Source of the DNA: Actinomycetota bacterium
Lineage (GTDB): Bacteria; Actinomycetota; Actinomycetes; Propionibacteriales; Nocardioidaceae
DNA: 64,000 nt
Direction: 5' to 3'
Assembly (NCBI GenBank): GCA_009701885.1
Contig: WLJH01000012.1
Coordinates: 58,798 to 122,797 of the forward strand
Shown here: in pieces, positions 57,117 to 64,000 of the stretch
Layout: each line of letters starts with the position of its first letter
Numbering within the stretch: the first letter of the stretch is position 1
Position numbers and translations under genes: made by a program
Notes under the pieces: model-generated
Databases searched by the model: none
Seen by the model: the letters and a program-made list of their open reading frames with translations, nothing else
Told to the model about the DNA's origin: nothing

Positions 57117-58391
57117 ATGGCCCTGGAGACCTCCCCCGCCGCGCCCGTCGCGGTGCGCACGGTCGCCAACGCCATCGGTGGCTGGATTGACCGGCTCGGC
57201 GCAGTCTGGGTCGAGGGCCAGGTCGCCCAGCTCAGCCGGCGTCCCGGCATGGCCACGGTCTTCCTGACCCTGCGTGACACGGTGGCCGACATCTCCATCA
57301 CCGTCACCGCCGCCCGGTCGTACGTCGACGGGCTGGCCACCCCGCTCGTCGAGGGCGCGAGCATCGTTGTGCACGCCAAGCCGTCCTACTACGCCAACCG
57401 CGGCACCCTGTCGCTGCAGGCCCGCGAGATCCGGATGGTCGGCCTCGGCGAGCTGCTGGCCCGGCTCGAGCAACGCCGCCAGCTGCTCGCCGCCGAGGGG
57501 CTCTTCGCCGCCGACCGCAAGCGCGACCTGCCCTTCCTCCCCCGCTGCGTCGGCCTGGTCACCTCGCCGGGCAGCGCCGCCGAGCGCGACGTCCTGGAGA
57601 ACGCCCGCCGCCGCTGGCCGGCGGTCCGCTTCGAGGTCGCTGCGGCCGCCATGCAGGGCACCCGGTGCACGATCGAGGTGATCGAGGCCCTCGAGCGGCT
57701 CGACCGGCACCCGGAGGTCGACGTCGTCGTGGTCGCCCGGGGCGGCGGCTCCGTCGAGGACCTCCTGCCCTTCTCCGATGAGGGGCTCGTCCGGGTCGTG
57801 CACCGGATGACCACGCCTGTGGTCTCCGCGATCGGCCACGAGCAGGACGCGCCGCTCCTCGACCTGGTCGCCGACGTGCGCGCCTCCACCCCCACCGACG
57901 CCGCCAAGCTGGTCGTGCCCGACGTCGCCGAGGAGCTGCGCGGGGTCGAGTGGGCCCGCGACCGGCTGCGCACGCTGGTCCGCGGCACGGTGGAGCGCGA
58001 GCAGCACGCCCTCGACGCACTGCGCTCCCGGCCCGCGCTGGCCGACCCCCGCACGCTGGTCGCCGAGCGGGTCACCGAGCTGGAGCTGCTGCGCGACCGC
58101 GCCCGCCGCACGCTCGGTCACCGCCTCGACCGCGCGAGCGACGACCTGGCCCACCAGCGGGCCCGGGCCCGGGCGCTGTCGCCGCTGGAGACTCTGCGCC
58201 GGGGGTACGCCGTGCTCCAGGACGCCGACGGGCACGTGCTGACCTCCGTCACCGGGCTCGCCCCGGGCGACCCGGTCAGCGTGCGGGTCGCCGGCGGCCG
58301 GGTGCACGCCACCACCGCGCGCACCGAGCCGGACCCTGATCTCCCCACCGACCCGAGCGAACCCGAGGAGCACGATGAGCAAGCAGGCTGA
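57117..58391 (+). CDS. xseA: Exodeoxyribonuclease VII large subunit
   Basis: A 424-residue subunit. N-terminal OB fold ([36 protein letters not shown]), then the catalytic core: [41 protein letters not shown] and [27 protein letters not shown], and a long helical C-terminus. It degrades single-stranded DNA with XseB. The 3' end overlaps xseB by 17 bp. Confidence 0.95.
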   Translation: MALETSPAAPVAVRTVANAIGGWIDRLGAVWVEGQVAQLSRRPGMATVFLTLRDTVADISITVTAARSYVDGLATPLVEGASIVVHAKPSYYANRGTLSLQAREIRMVGLGELLARLEQRRQLLAAEGLFAADRKRDLPFLPRCVGLVTSPGSAAERDVLENARRRWPAVRFEVAAAAMQGTRCTIEVIEALERLDRHPEVDVVVVARGGGSVEDLLPFSDEGLVRVVHRMTTPVVSAIGHEQDAPLLDLVADVRASTPTDAAKLVVPDVAEELRGVEWARDRLRTLVRGTVEREQHALDALRSRPALADPRTLVAERVTELELLRDRARRTLGHRLDRASDDLAHQRARARALSPLETLRRGYAVLQDADGHVLTSVTGLAPGDPVSVRVAGGRVHATTARTEPDPDLPTDPSEPEEHDEQAG

Positions 58392-58593
58392 CGCTTCGGC
58401 GGAGAGCACCTCCTACGAGGAGGCCCGGGAGGAGCTCGTCGACGTCGTACGTCGTCTCGAGGCGGGCGGCACGACGCTGGAGGAGTCCCTCGCGCTCTGG
58501 GAGCGCGGCGAGGAGCTCGCCCGGGTCTGCCAGCGCTGGCTCGACGGGGCGCGGGCCCGGCTCGACGAGGTGCTGTCCGCCGAGGAGTCCTGA
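58375..58593 (+). CDS. xseB: Exodeoxyribonuclease VII small subunit
   Basis: A 72-residue helical hairpin protein. [39 protein letters not shown] and the C-terminal LDEVL segment match XseB throughout. It overlaps xseA, consistent with coupled synthesis of the holoenzyme. Confidence 0.95.
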   Translation: MSKQADASAESTSYEEAREELVDVVRRLEAGGTTLEESLALWERGEELARVCQRWLDGARARLDEVLSAEES

Positions 58594-58615
58594 GCGCGGC
58601 GGCGGCGGCCGGGGC

Positions 58616-59296
58616 TCAGCCGGCGGTGAGCAGGGAACCCACGACGGTGCGCAGGTCCTCCGCGGGCGCCGAGCCGTAGACCATCGTCAGGACCGGCTCG
58701 CCCTGCTGCTCTTCCACCCGCACGTACGCCGTGTCGCCGCCCTCGTCGGTCCACACCTGCCAGGTGCTGGTGGCTCCCTCGCCGTCGGTCAGCTCGACCG
58801 GGTCACCCTCGCGGGCGTTCTCGTCGACCAGCCGGTCGAGCACCTCCTCGAGGTCCTCGGCCTCCTCGGGCCCGTGGTACACCCCGGCGAAGTCGTCGCC
58901 GTCGGTGAGCAGGGCGAGGGTGAAGACCGGGCCGTCGGGTGAGTAGGCGAGGTTGTTGACCCGCCACCCCGGCGGCAGCTGCTCGGGGTAGGCGATCGCG
59001 GCGTCGTTGTCGACCAGCGCCTGCACGGAGGACTCGTAGTCGATGGGCAGCGGCTCGAACTCGGCCTCGTCGCGGAACAGGCCGAGGGCCAGCCAGGTCA
59101 GCACGACCACGACCACCATCACGATCATCGCGCCGACCAGGCCGCCGAAGGAGCGGTTGTAGCGACCCGGGCGGCCGGCGGGGATGCCGATCGCCTGGCC
59201 ACCGGGCTGGCCGCTGGTCTGGCCACTGGGCTGGCCGCTGGTCTGGCCGGCGGACGGACCGTCGGGCTGACCGGCGGGAGGGCTCGTCTGGCTCAC
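58616..59296 (-). CDS. DUF4245-type membrane-anchored protein
   Basis: A 226-residue protein. Residues 1-45 are a Gly/Gln/Ser/Pro repeat ([15 protein letters not shown]), then one transmembrane helix ([21 protein letters not shown]) and an extracytoplasmic domain ([39 protein letters not shown], and a final LRTVVGSLL). DUF4245 between xseAB and glpX is the normal actinobacterial order. GTG 59296 has GAGG upstream. Function unknown. Confidence 0.85.
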   Translation of the reverse strand: MSQTSPPAGQPDGPSAGQTSGQPSGQTSGQPGGQAIGIPAGRPGRYNRSFGGLVGAMIVMVVVVVLTWLALGLFRDEAEFEPLPIDYESSVQALVDNDAAIAYPEQLPPGWRVNNLAYSPDGPVFTLALLTDGDDFAGVYHGPEEAEDLEEVLDRLVDENAREGDPVELTDGEGATSTWQVWTDEGGDTAYVRVEEQQGEPVLTMVYGSAPAEDLRTVVGSLLTAG

Positions 59297-59413
59297 GCCC
59301 TCATCCTCACAGGTGAACGGTTGCCGTTCCCACCCTGCCGGGTGCCGCGGGAACGGTCTCGACCGCGCTCCAGCGCGGGTCGGACGGGGTGTCGCGACCG
59401 CTACCATGCGCCC

Positions 59414-60430
59414 ATGAGCGAGCCCGTCGGCCTCCAGGTCGCCCCGCAGTCCCCCGACCGGAACCTCGCACTGGAGCTGGTGCGCGTCACCGAGGCCGCC
59501 GCCATGGCCGCCGGCCGCTGGGTCGGACGAGGCGACAAGAACGGCGCCGACGGCGTCGCCGTCAACGCGATGCGGGTCCTCATCTCCACCATCGGCATGC
59601 GCGGCACGGTCGTCATCGGCGAGGGCGAGAAGGACAACGCGCCGATGCTGTTCAACGGCGAGGAGGTCGGCGACGGCACCGGCCCCGAGTGCGACGTCGC
59701 GGTCGACCCGATCGACGGCACCACGTTGACGGCCAAGGGCATGACCAACGCCGTCTCGGTGCTGGCGGTCTCCCCGCGCGGCTCGATGTACGACCCGTCC
59801 GCGGTCTTCTACATGGAGAAGCTCGTCACCGGCCCCGAGGCCGCCGACGTCGTGGACATCCGCGCCTCGGTCGCCGAGAACATCGAGGCCGTCGCCAAGG
59901 CCAAGGGCAAGCGCCCGGAGGACGTCAAGGTCGTCCTGCTCGACCGGCCGCGCCACGAGAAGCTGGCCGAGGAGATCCGCGCGACCGGCGCGATGATCAA
60001 GTTCATCTCCGACGGCGACGTGGCCGGCGCAATCATGGCCGCCCGCCCCGACACCGGCGTCGACCTGCTGCTCGGCATCGGCGGCACCCCGGAGGGGATC
60101 ATCACCGCCTGCGCGATGAAGTGCATGGGCGGCGTCATCCAGGGCCGGCTCTGGCCCACCGACGACGCCGAGCGCCAGCGCGCCATCGACGCAGGCCTCG
60201 ACCTGGACGCCGTGCTCGACACCGACACCCTCGTCACCGGCGACGACTGCTTCTTCGTCGCCACCGGCATCACCGACGGCGAGCTGCTCGAGGGCGTGCG
60301 CTACTCCTCCAGCTCGGTGACCACCGAGTCGCTGGTCATGCGCTCGCGCAGCGGCACGATCCGCACCATCCGCTCCGAGCACCAGCTCTCGAAGCTCCGC
60401 GCGTACTCCGCCGTCGACTTCGACCGCTGA
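59414..60430 (+). CDS. glpX: Fructose-1,6-bisphosphatase class II
   Basis: A 338-residue Mg/Mn-dependent phosphatase of gluconeogenesis. [21 protein letters not shown] and [15 protein letters not shown] are the metal/phosphate sites, and [30 protein letters not shown] and the [15 protein letters not shown]-terminal block complete the family pattern. ATG 59414 starts just before the conserved [15 protein letters not shown]. Confidence 0.95.
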   Translation: MSEPVGLQVAPQSPDRNLALELVRVTEAAAMAAGRWVGRGDKNGADGVAVNAMRVLISTIGMRGTVVIGEGEKDNAPMLFNGEEVGDGTGPECDVAVDPIDGTTLTAKGMTNAVSVLAVSPRGSMYDPSAVFYMEKLVTGPEAADVVDIRASVAENIEAVAKAKGKRPEDVKVVLLDRPRHEKLAEEIRATGAMIKFISDGDVAGAIMAARPDTGVDLLLGIGGTPEGIITACAMKCMGGVIQGRLWPTDDAERQRAIDAGLDLDAVLDTDTLVTGDDCFFVATGITDGELLEGVRYSSSSVTTESLVMRSRSGTIRTIRSEHQLSKLRAYSAVDFDR

Positions 60431-60441
60431 CGCTGGAGGCG

Positions 60442-60524
60442 AAGGTTCATCGGCCGGCCGACGAACCTTGCCCTGGACCGACGAAGCGTCATCGGCCGAC
60501 TGCAAGGTCTATCGGCCGGCCGAT
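60442..60524. repeat. REP-like palindromes between convergent glpX and hydrolase genes
   Basis: 60442-60469 is a 28-bp palindrome with one mismatched pair (AAGGTTC ... GGCCGGCC ... GAACCTT). 60511-60524 is ATCGGCCGGCCGAT, flanked by AAGGTCT on the left, a shortened second copy. A half-copy (GTCATCGGCCGAC) lies between. The array likely doubles as a bidirectional terminator. Confidence 0.8.
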
Positions 60525-60539
60525 GAATCTCGCGCCCGC

Positions 60540-61376
60540 TCAGGCGGAGGCGATCCGCAGCCCGGCCTGGGCCTGCGCCCGGGCCCGGTGGGCGGCGAGG
60601 GCGCTGAGCACCTGGTCGGAGACCCGCGGGTCCACGGCCATGCCGACGTGCGAGGCGCGGACCTCGACGTGCTCGGCGGCCGGGTCCAGGCAGGCGCGCC
60701 AGTCGATGATCCCGTCGTTGCGGGAGTAGATCGCGGTGTAGCCGATCCCCTCCGGCAGCTCGAGCTTGGCCTCCTCGAAGGACTGCAGCGCGCAGTCGCC
60801 ACCGACGCAGGTCTCGGTCATGACCCCGCCGACGCCGACCTTGGACAGGCCGACCAGGCCGAGCACGAGCACGCCCAGTGCGCGGTGGTGGGCGCCGGGA
60901 GCCAGCACCGGGCTGCCCATGGTGACGATGCCGCTGACCAGGTCGGGGCGGCGGGCGGCCAGGCCGCGGGCGAGCATGCCGCCGAGGCTGTGGCCGACGA
61001 TCTGGACGCGCTGCTCGCGGCGGGCCACGATCGCCTCCAGCCGGGCCTCGAGCATCTCGGCGGTGTCGAGGGTGCAGGACTTGTTGGCCAGCATGATCCC
61101 GGCGCGGTAGGTGCGGAACCCCTCGCGGCGCAGGGTGCGGCCCAGAGCGGCCAGCGTGTAGTCGCCGGCCATGAAGCCGGGGACCAGCAGGACCGGGTCG
61201 GCGTCACGGACGGGGTGGCTGCCGGCGTACGGCGTGCGAGTGCGACGGTCGGTGACGCCGCGCACGGCGTGGCGGGAGGCCTCTCCCACCAGCCGGCCCT
61301 CGTGGAGCATCCGGACCAGCGGCGGCCGACGGAAGTCGTCGGGCAGCAGGAAGGAGGCCACCGGGTTCTTCTTCAT
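60540..61376 (-). CDS. Lipase-like alpha/beta hydrolase
   Basis: A 278-residue hydrolase similar in plan to class 2 or PGAP1-like lipases. PVLLVPGFMAGD supplies the oxyanion loop, the nucleophile lies in QIVGHSLGGMLARG, an Asp in YSRNDGIIDWRAC and a His in VRASHVGMAVDP. No clear signal peptide, so a cytoplasmic or envelope-associated esterase. Two cysteines (TCVGGDC) are close together. Substrate unknown. Confidence 0.83.
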   Translation of the reverse strand: MKKNPVASFLLPDDFRRPPLVRMLHEGRLVGEASRHAVRGVTDRRTRTPYAGSHPVRDADPVLLVPGFMAGDYTLAALGRTLRREGFRTYRAGIMLANKSCTLDTAEMLEARLEAIVARREQRVQIVGHSLGGMLARGLAARRPDLVSGIVTMGSPVLAPGAHHRALGVLVLGLVGLSKVGVGGVMTETCVGGDCALQSFEEAKLELPEGIGYTAIYSRNDGIIDWRACLDPAAEHVEVRASHVGMAVDPRVSDQVLSALAAHRARAQAQAGLRIASA

Positions 61377-61474
61377 GTTTCAACGCTATGGCGTCCAACC
61401 ACCCCCTGTGAGGTGAACCACGCCGAAACGGACCAACGTGGTGCCAAAGATGGCTCTTACGGTCTACTAGCGGC

Positions 61475-62410
61475 ATGGCCCTTCCGGTGTCCGACCTCCT
61501 CCGCGCGCCCGTCAGCACGGGCGTGGAGCTGTGCTACCAGACCTTCGGCGACCCCGATGGCGACCCGCTGCTGCTCGTCATGGGGCTCGGCGGGCCGCTG
61601 ACCTGGTGGGACGAGGAGCTGTGCCGGATGCTCGCCGCCGACGGGTTCCACGTGGTGCGCTTCGACAACCGCGACGCCGGGCGCTCCTCGCGGCTGCGCG
61701 GCCGGGTCGGCCAGGGCGCGCTCGTGCGTGCCTTTACCGGCCTCCCCGCCCGTGCGCCCTACTCCCTGGAGGACATGGCCGCCGACGGCCTGGGCCTGCT
61801 CGACCACCTCGGCCTCGACTCCGCGCACGTCGCGGGAGTGTCGATGGGCGGGATGATCGCGCAGACGATGGCGCTCGCCGCTCCGCACCGGGTGCGCTCG
61901 CTGACCAGCATCATGTCCAGCACCGGCCGCCGGACCGTCGGCTGGCAGCACCCCTCCCTGCTCCTGCCCATGCTGTCGGGCAGCCGCGCCGACAAGGCGG
62001 CGTACGTCGAGCGCAGCGTGCGGCTGTGGTCGGCGATCGGCTCCCCGGGCTACCCGATGGACGAGGCCGAGATGCGCGCGCGGGCCGAGGAGACCTACGA
62101 GCACGGGGTCAGCCAGGACGGCACGATGCGCCAGGTGATGGCCATCCTGACCCAGCCCGACCGCGGTCCTCGGCTGCGCAGCCTGCGGGTGCCGACCCTG
62201 GTCGTGCACGGCACCGCCGACAAGATGGTGCACGTCTCCGGCGGTCGCGCCACCGCGGCGGCCGTCCCCGACGCCGAGCTGCTCCTGATCGACGGCATGG
62301 GTCACGACCTGCCCTCGGCGCTGTTCGACACCTTCGCGGCCGGCATCCGGCGTACGGCCGACCGCGCCGAGGGCGCGGAGAGCTCCGACCGCCAGGACCG
62401 CGCGGGCTGA
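61475..62410 (+). CDS. Alpha/beta-hydrolase fold protein
   Basis: A 311-residue hydrolase. VMGLGGPLTWWDEEL is the oxyanion region, RFDNRDAGRSSRL a loop typical of the DhaA/aclacinomycin methylesterase-like group, the nucleophile is in GVSMGGMIAQ, and HGTADKMVHVSGG and GMGHDLPS give the acid and base. A possible leaderless promoter (TACTAG at 61465-61470) stands 5 bp before the ATG. It is divergent from the lipase-like gene. Confidence 0.85.
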   Translation: MALPVSDLLRAPVSTGVELCYQTFGDPDGDPLLLVMGLGGPLTWWDEELCRMLAADGFHVVRFDNRDAGRSSRLRGRVGQGALVRAFTGLPARAPYSLEDMAADGLGLLDHLGLDSAHVAGVSMGGMIAQTMALAAPHRVRSLTSIMSSTGRRTVGWQHPSLLLPMLSGSRADKAAYVERSVRLWSAIGSPGYPMDEAEMRARAEETYEHGVSQDGTMRQVMAILTQPDRGPRLRSLRVPTLVVHGTADKMVHVSGGRATAAAVPDAELLLIDGMGHDLPSALFDTFAAGIRRTADRAEGAESSDRQDRAG

Positions 62411-62416
62411 GCCCAG

Positions 62417-62563
62417 ATCCACCGATGATCGCCGTCGCGAGCGGCACCAGATGGGTGTGCTGGCAAGGCGTCCGAGGCGAAGGCCTGCTGGATGCCCGTC
62501 GAGCGTCGGCAACGCAGCCAGCGCGCCCAGATGGCGTCGCGTAGCAGGCGAGGATCGGTGGAT
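62417..62563. repeat. 147-bp segment bounded by inverted ATCCACCGAT
   Basis: ATCCACCGAT (62417-62426) is inverted at 62554-62563. The interior holds no ORF. The segment begins 7 bp after the hydrolase stop and ends 15 bp before the transposase stop, so it may contain the 3' end of the IS110 element or a small unit that preceded it. Confidence 0.5.
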
Positions 62564-62577
62564 TCTCAATGACTTTG

Positions 62578-63795
62578 TCAAGCCGTTGCAGGCAGTTCCT
62601 TCCGCGCTGGCGGGGCGACCTCGAAGGGTCGGTCTTCACGAAGCAGCGCCCATAGGACGTCGACGCGGCGACGCGCCAGACAGATGAGTGCTTGGACGTG
62701 TTTGTGGCCCTCACTGCGCTTCTTCAGGTAGTAGTCGCGGTTGGGTCCCTCGCGCATCATCGCCGATTGCGCGGACAGGTAGAACACGCGGCGCAGCTTG
62801 CGGGAGTAGCGCACCGGGCGGTGCAGGTTCCCGGTCCGTCGACCCGAGTCCTTCGGGACCGGTACCAAGCCAGCGGCCGACGCGAGCCGGCCGGCGTTGG
62901 CATAGCCGTTGAGGTCACCGGCTGCGGCGATGAGCTCGGCTCCCAAGATCGGACCCATGCCGGGCAGGGACTCGATGATCGCGGCCTGAGGATGGGCGCG
63001 GAAGGTGGTCGTCACGCGTTGATCGAGGTCCTTGATCCGGTCGTCGATCGCCAGCAGCTGAGCGGCCAGATCTGCCACGATGGTGGCGGCCACGTCCTGC
63101 CCCGGAACGACCGTGTGCTGGGCCCCGGCCGCATCCAGCGCAGCAGCCGCGACCTGGTCGGCGCTGCGGACCTTCCGCTTGACCAGCCAGCCCTGCAGCC
63201 GGGACTGGCCGATCCGACGGATCGCGGCCGGGGTCTGGTAGCCGGTCAGCAGGACCAGCGCGCCGCGACTGTGGGCGTAGTCGAAAGCCCGCTCCAGTGC
63301 GGGGAAGTAGCCGCTGAGCACGTCGCGGAGCCGGTTGATCAGCCGGACCCGGTCAGCGACCAGATCGGTGCGGTGGGTGACCAGCAGCCGCAGCTCGGTC
63401 ACCAGCGTCGCGGCAACCTCGACCTCGGTCAGATCGCCGCGTTGGCGAACGGTCTCGGCGATGACGTAGGCGTCACGGGCATCGGTCTTGGCCTCACCGC
63501 GGTAGGTGTCGGCCATCTTGTTCGCGACCCGGCCGGGTACGTACTTGACCGTCTCGTCATGCGCCGCGAGCAGCGCCAGCAGCAGCCCGGACATCGTGCC
63601 GGTCACGTCCACTGCCCAGGTCACCTGCTCGGCGCGAGAACAGACCTCGCCGATCGCCTCCAGAATCGTGGTCTCATCGTTGATGACCTTGTTTGACCAC
63701 AGGGTCGTCCCATCCTCGGCGATCAGGCACACCCAGTGGTGACCCTTGCCGACGTCGACTCCTGCCCAGCCTTGCGGGACTGGCTTCATTCCCAT
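62578..63795 (-). mobile_element. IS110-family transposase (intact DEDD recombinase)
   Basis: A 405-residue recombinase. The N-terminal RuvC-like DEDD domain shows Asp in WAGVDVGKGHHWV and the Asp pair in AKTDARDAYVIA. The C-terminal transposase_20 domain has IIESLPGMGPILGAELIAA and LASAAGLVPVPKDSGR with the catalytic Ser region, then RRVFYLSAQSAM. It appears full length and open. Start ATG 63795 follows GAGGGGAG; ATG 63789 is possible. IS110 elements lack terminal inverted repeats, and some members use a structured bridge RNA encoded next to the gene to choose target and donor. Confidence 0.93.
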
Positions 63796-64000
63796 CGCTC
63801 CCCTCGAACCGTTCGACTCCATCGTCGGCCCGAAGAGCTCCTCGCTGGCGGATCCGTAAACAGCGACCAGAACGCGCATCTCAATCAGCAGCCAAGGCGC
63901 CCCAGGAGAAGCCGGGCGGCCAATCCACCGGAGCCACCAGCAAGGCGATCAAGGCTCAGCCACACCCGACCCTCCCGGGCCAGCCAAGAACTTACGGATC
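63796..64000 (-). other. Noncoding end upstream of the IS110 transposase, possible bridge-RNA region
   Basis: This 205-bp stretch runs to the window edge and has no convincing ORF. GATCCGTAA (63851-63859) is repeated inverted as TTACGGATC (63992-64000), enclosing 132 bp. In the IS110 subgroup the bridge RNA lies between the left end and the transposase start, which is this position. The assignment is by analogy; the element boundary is not visible. Confidence 0.4.

Overview
The window comes from the chromosome of a high-GC actinobacterium, most likely Nocardioides or a close relative. Evidence: very high GC with GTG and 4-bp GTGA/ATGA start-stop overlaps, a mycothiol biosynthesis gene (mshB), an actinobacterial 7Fe ferredoxin next to dapC, a VanW/YoaR protein, and many copies of a short GGTCGAG...GAGACC repeat that I associate with Nocardioidaceae. 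No rRNA, tRNA or CRISPR array was found. The organism assignment is inference; the rest is read from sequence unless stated.

Layout. 1-9.3 kb: dapC (cut by the left edge), ferredoxin, GNAT, VanW, mshB, NUDIX, a solitary AbiEi/DUF559-type gene bracketed by hairpin repeats, an EamA exporter and a propeller-like protein carrying three in-frame repeat insertions. 9.3-18.4 kb: two very large secreted Ig-like surface proteins with related signal regions, separated by an HTH/HEAT-like protein and a thioesterase. 18.5-27 kb: lipoprotein, a DUF3225-amidase fusion, a second AbiEi/DUF559-type gene bracketed by a different palindromic repeat, a DUF1275 / SGNH hydrolase / CsoR-family block, and a hybrid histidine kinase. 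27-29 kb: higBA toxin-antitoxin pair and an alpha/beta hydrolase. 29.5-46.6 kb: a purine-ureide catabolic island with acetamidase-like protein, second DUF3225-amidase fusion, OHCU decarboxylase, HIU hydrolase, uricase, allantoinase, ureidoglycine aminotransferase, allantoate amidohydrolase, RpiR regulator, xanthine dehydrogenase subunits, guanine deaminase, then a convergent NitT/TauT-type ABC transporter. 46.6-49 kb: a second DUF1275 / SGNH / CsoR block, whose CsoR part is fused in frame to fragments of a restriction nuclease and a helicase. 49-62.4 kb: housekeeping genes (ychF, xthA, rmuC, yciO-like, ispH, xseAB, glpX) and hydrolases. 62.4-64 kb: an IS110-family transposase.

How genes work together. 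The 29.5-42.5 kb genes, nearly all overlapping, spell out guanine -> xanthine -> urate -> HIU -> OHCU -> allantoin -> allantoate -> ureidoglycine -> oxalurate + glycine. The DUF3225-amidase fusion matches HpxZ plus HpxY of the Klebsiella oxalurate locus, so it may finish the path. The adjacent RpiR protein is the likely regulator and the ABC system the likely uptake route.

The most unusual signals are: two AbiEi/DUF559 genes, each framed by its own pair of palindromic repeats; a ~50-bp repeat that has landed in frame in at least two different proteins and is read in two different frames; and a three-part chimeric ORF behind ychF.
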